The notes under the pieces: model-generated | The model's input: only the letters and a program-made list of their open reading frames with translations | The model's database searches: none | Told to the model about the DNA's origin: nothing | Assembly (NCBI GenBank): GCA_021292165.1 | Contig: CM037876.1 | Location: 111,543,379 to 111,607,378, forward strand | Origin: Shinisaurus crocodilurus | Lineage: Eukaryota; Chordata; Lepidosauria; Squamata; Shinisauridae | Reading direction: 5' to 3' | DNA length: 64,000 bases | In this document: positions 63,043 to 64,000 of the stretch, piece by piece | Numbering within the stretch: position 1 is the stretch's first letter | Layout of the letters: each line of letters begins with the position of its first letter | Position numbers and translations under genes: made by a program

Positions 63043-64000
63043 TCTACTATATAAATGTGAAAGTTTGTCTGTCCGTATGTCCGTATGTCCGTACGGGCGT
63101 TTGCGTGCGTCGCATAGGCTCCTACATGGTTAGACGGATCCGCCACAAACTTGGCACACATACTCTCCATCACCCAAGGACAAAGACTGGCGGGTTCAAA
63201 TCTCCAAAAAAAGCTCCCATTGCGCCTGTACGGCCCAAAATAGATGAGAGCCAATGGCATCACTTGGAATGTTTGCAGGGCCCATTCAGGAGCAGTTATG
63301 CAAATCGCTCCACCAACATATAGAATGTTGGTATGAACTGCCGCCACAGGGGCCCAATCAGGAGTGGATATGCAAATCTCTCGTACGTCAAAACAGAATG
63401 TTCATATGAACTGCAGCCGGGGCCTACACGGGGCGGGGAGCAGGGATTTCATTGTTGGGTAGTCCTGTGTGTGTGTGTGTGTGTGTGGCAAACTGGGATT
63501 ACATTGTTGGGTAGTCCCGAGGGGGAAGGGGGAAGCAGGGATTTCATTGTTGTGTAGTCCCAAGGGGGAGGGGGAACAGGGATTTCATTGTTGGGTAGTC
63601 CCGGGGGGGGGGGGGCAAGCTGAGATTACATTGTTGGGTAGTCCCAGGGGAGAGCAGGGATTTCATTGTTGCGCAGTCCCGGGGGAAAAGCAGGGATTTC
63701 ATTGTGTGGTCCCGGGGTGGGGGGAGGAGGGATTTCATTGTAAAGTTCCAGGGGGTGAGGAAGCAGGGATTTCATTGTGTAGTCCCGTGGGGGGGGGAGC
63801 AGGAATTTCATTGTACAGTACCAGAGGGGGGAACAGGGATTTGATTGTGTAGTCTCCCGGAGTGGGGGGAAGCTGGGATTTCATTGTGTAGTCCCGGAGG
63901 GAACAGGGATTTCATTGTGCAGCCCCAGGGGGCGGACAGAGATTTGATTGTGTGGTCCCGGGGAGGGGGGGAAAGCAGGGATTTCATTGTACAATCCCAG
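63043..64000 (+). mobile_element. Helitron-like element, copy 2, running off the window
   Basis: It begins TCTACTATATAAATGTG directly after copy 1, then 'tttgtctgtccgtatgtccg', 'cgcataggctcctacatgg' and 'ccacaaacttggcacacat', all typical of Helitron 5' regions. The right part is the G-rich minisatellite at 63434-64000. Confidence 0.6.
63434..64000 (+). repeat. G-rich minisatellite, about 15 units
   Basis: Units of about 32-50 bp contain 'agggatttcattgt' followed by '(tg)gtagtcccgggggg'. I count about fifteen 'atttcattg', 'attacattg' or 'atttgattg' words from 63447 to the end. The poly-G spacer varies in length. The array continues beyond the window, and the open frame through it is an artefact. 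Confidence 0.9.

Noticed and set aside
63469..63852. 127-codon plus-strand frame with GFHC repeats
   Set aside because: It is a translation of the minisatellite; the unit length keeps the frame open by chance.
60257..64000. A further upstream VWF exon
   Set aside because: I looked for the segment ending CLPDK and for cysteine-rich minus-strand stretches with splice sites, and found none; the window is occupied by mobile elements.
63434..64000. CRISPR-like array
   Set aside because: Repeats are regularly spaced, but the spacers are poly-G variants, the host is a vertebrate, and no cas genes exist; it is a minisatellite.

Overview
This is a repeat-rich vertebrate nuclear DNA window, most likely from a squamate reptile (lizard or snake). 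The evidence is the repeat mixture: CR1 and L2-like LINEs, tRNA-derived SINEs, many non-autonomous hAT-type elements, a Penelope-like element, Helitron-like ends, and copies of a short 'acaatcctatgcatgt...' repeat that I associate with squamates. The species call is inference.

One gene is recognisable: the 3' part of VWF (von Willebrand factor), on the minus strand. I find ten consecutive coding exons with GT-AG junctions. In gene order they are 60107-60256, 44854-44967, 37704-37887, 34447-34487, 26055-26171, 20501-20599, 18948-19076, 14348-14387, 7241-7338 and 5439-5627. They sum to 1161 nt, keep phase throughout, and encode 386 residues plus a stop. The segment covers the distal VWC-type C modules (roughly the end of C3, then C4, C5 and C6) and the C-terminal cystine knot (CTCK) that dimerises pro-VWF. 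The RGD integrin motif is kept. A poly(A) signal lies about 142 nt past the stop. Counting back from human exon 52, these are the equivalents of exons 43-52. Earlier exons lie beyond position 64000.

Layout: 1-5270 is sequence downstream of VWF without a recognisable gene. 5439-60256 holds the ten exons in introns of 1.4 to 15 kb. 60257-64000 is the start of the next intron, with a 5'-truncated Penelope-like element, a CR1 end, two head-to-tail Helitron-like segments, and a G-rich minisatellite that runs off the window. The introns are largely made of transposable elements. Many insertions can be delimited exactly by 8-bp target-site duplications, as in hAT elements. They include a hAT family with GAGTC-rich ends and a transposase remnant, three copies of a 'CAGGGCCGGTGC' family, four copies of a palindromic family carrying ZNF143-like motifs, and a CpG-rich 0.8-kb element.

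No bacterial-type system, CRISPR array, rRNA, or functional tRNA gene was seen. The most unusual signals are a CpG-rich foldback core shared by two different hAT-type families, a composite hAT whose outer 5' end and nested 3' end moved together, a degenerate hammerhead-like fold at the Penelope 3' end, and a 112-bp inverted duplication with one mismatch.
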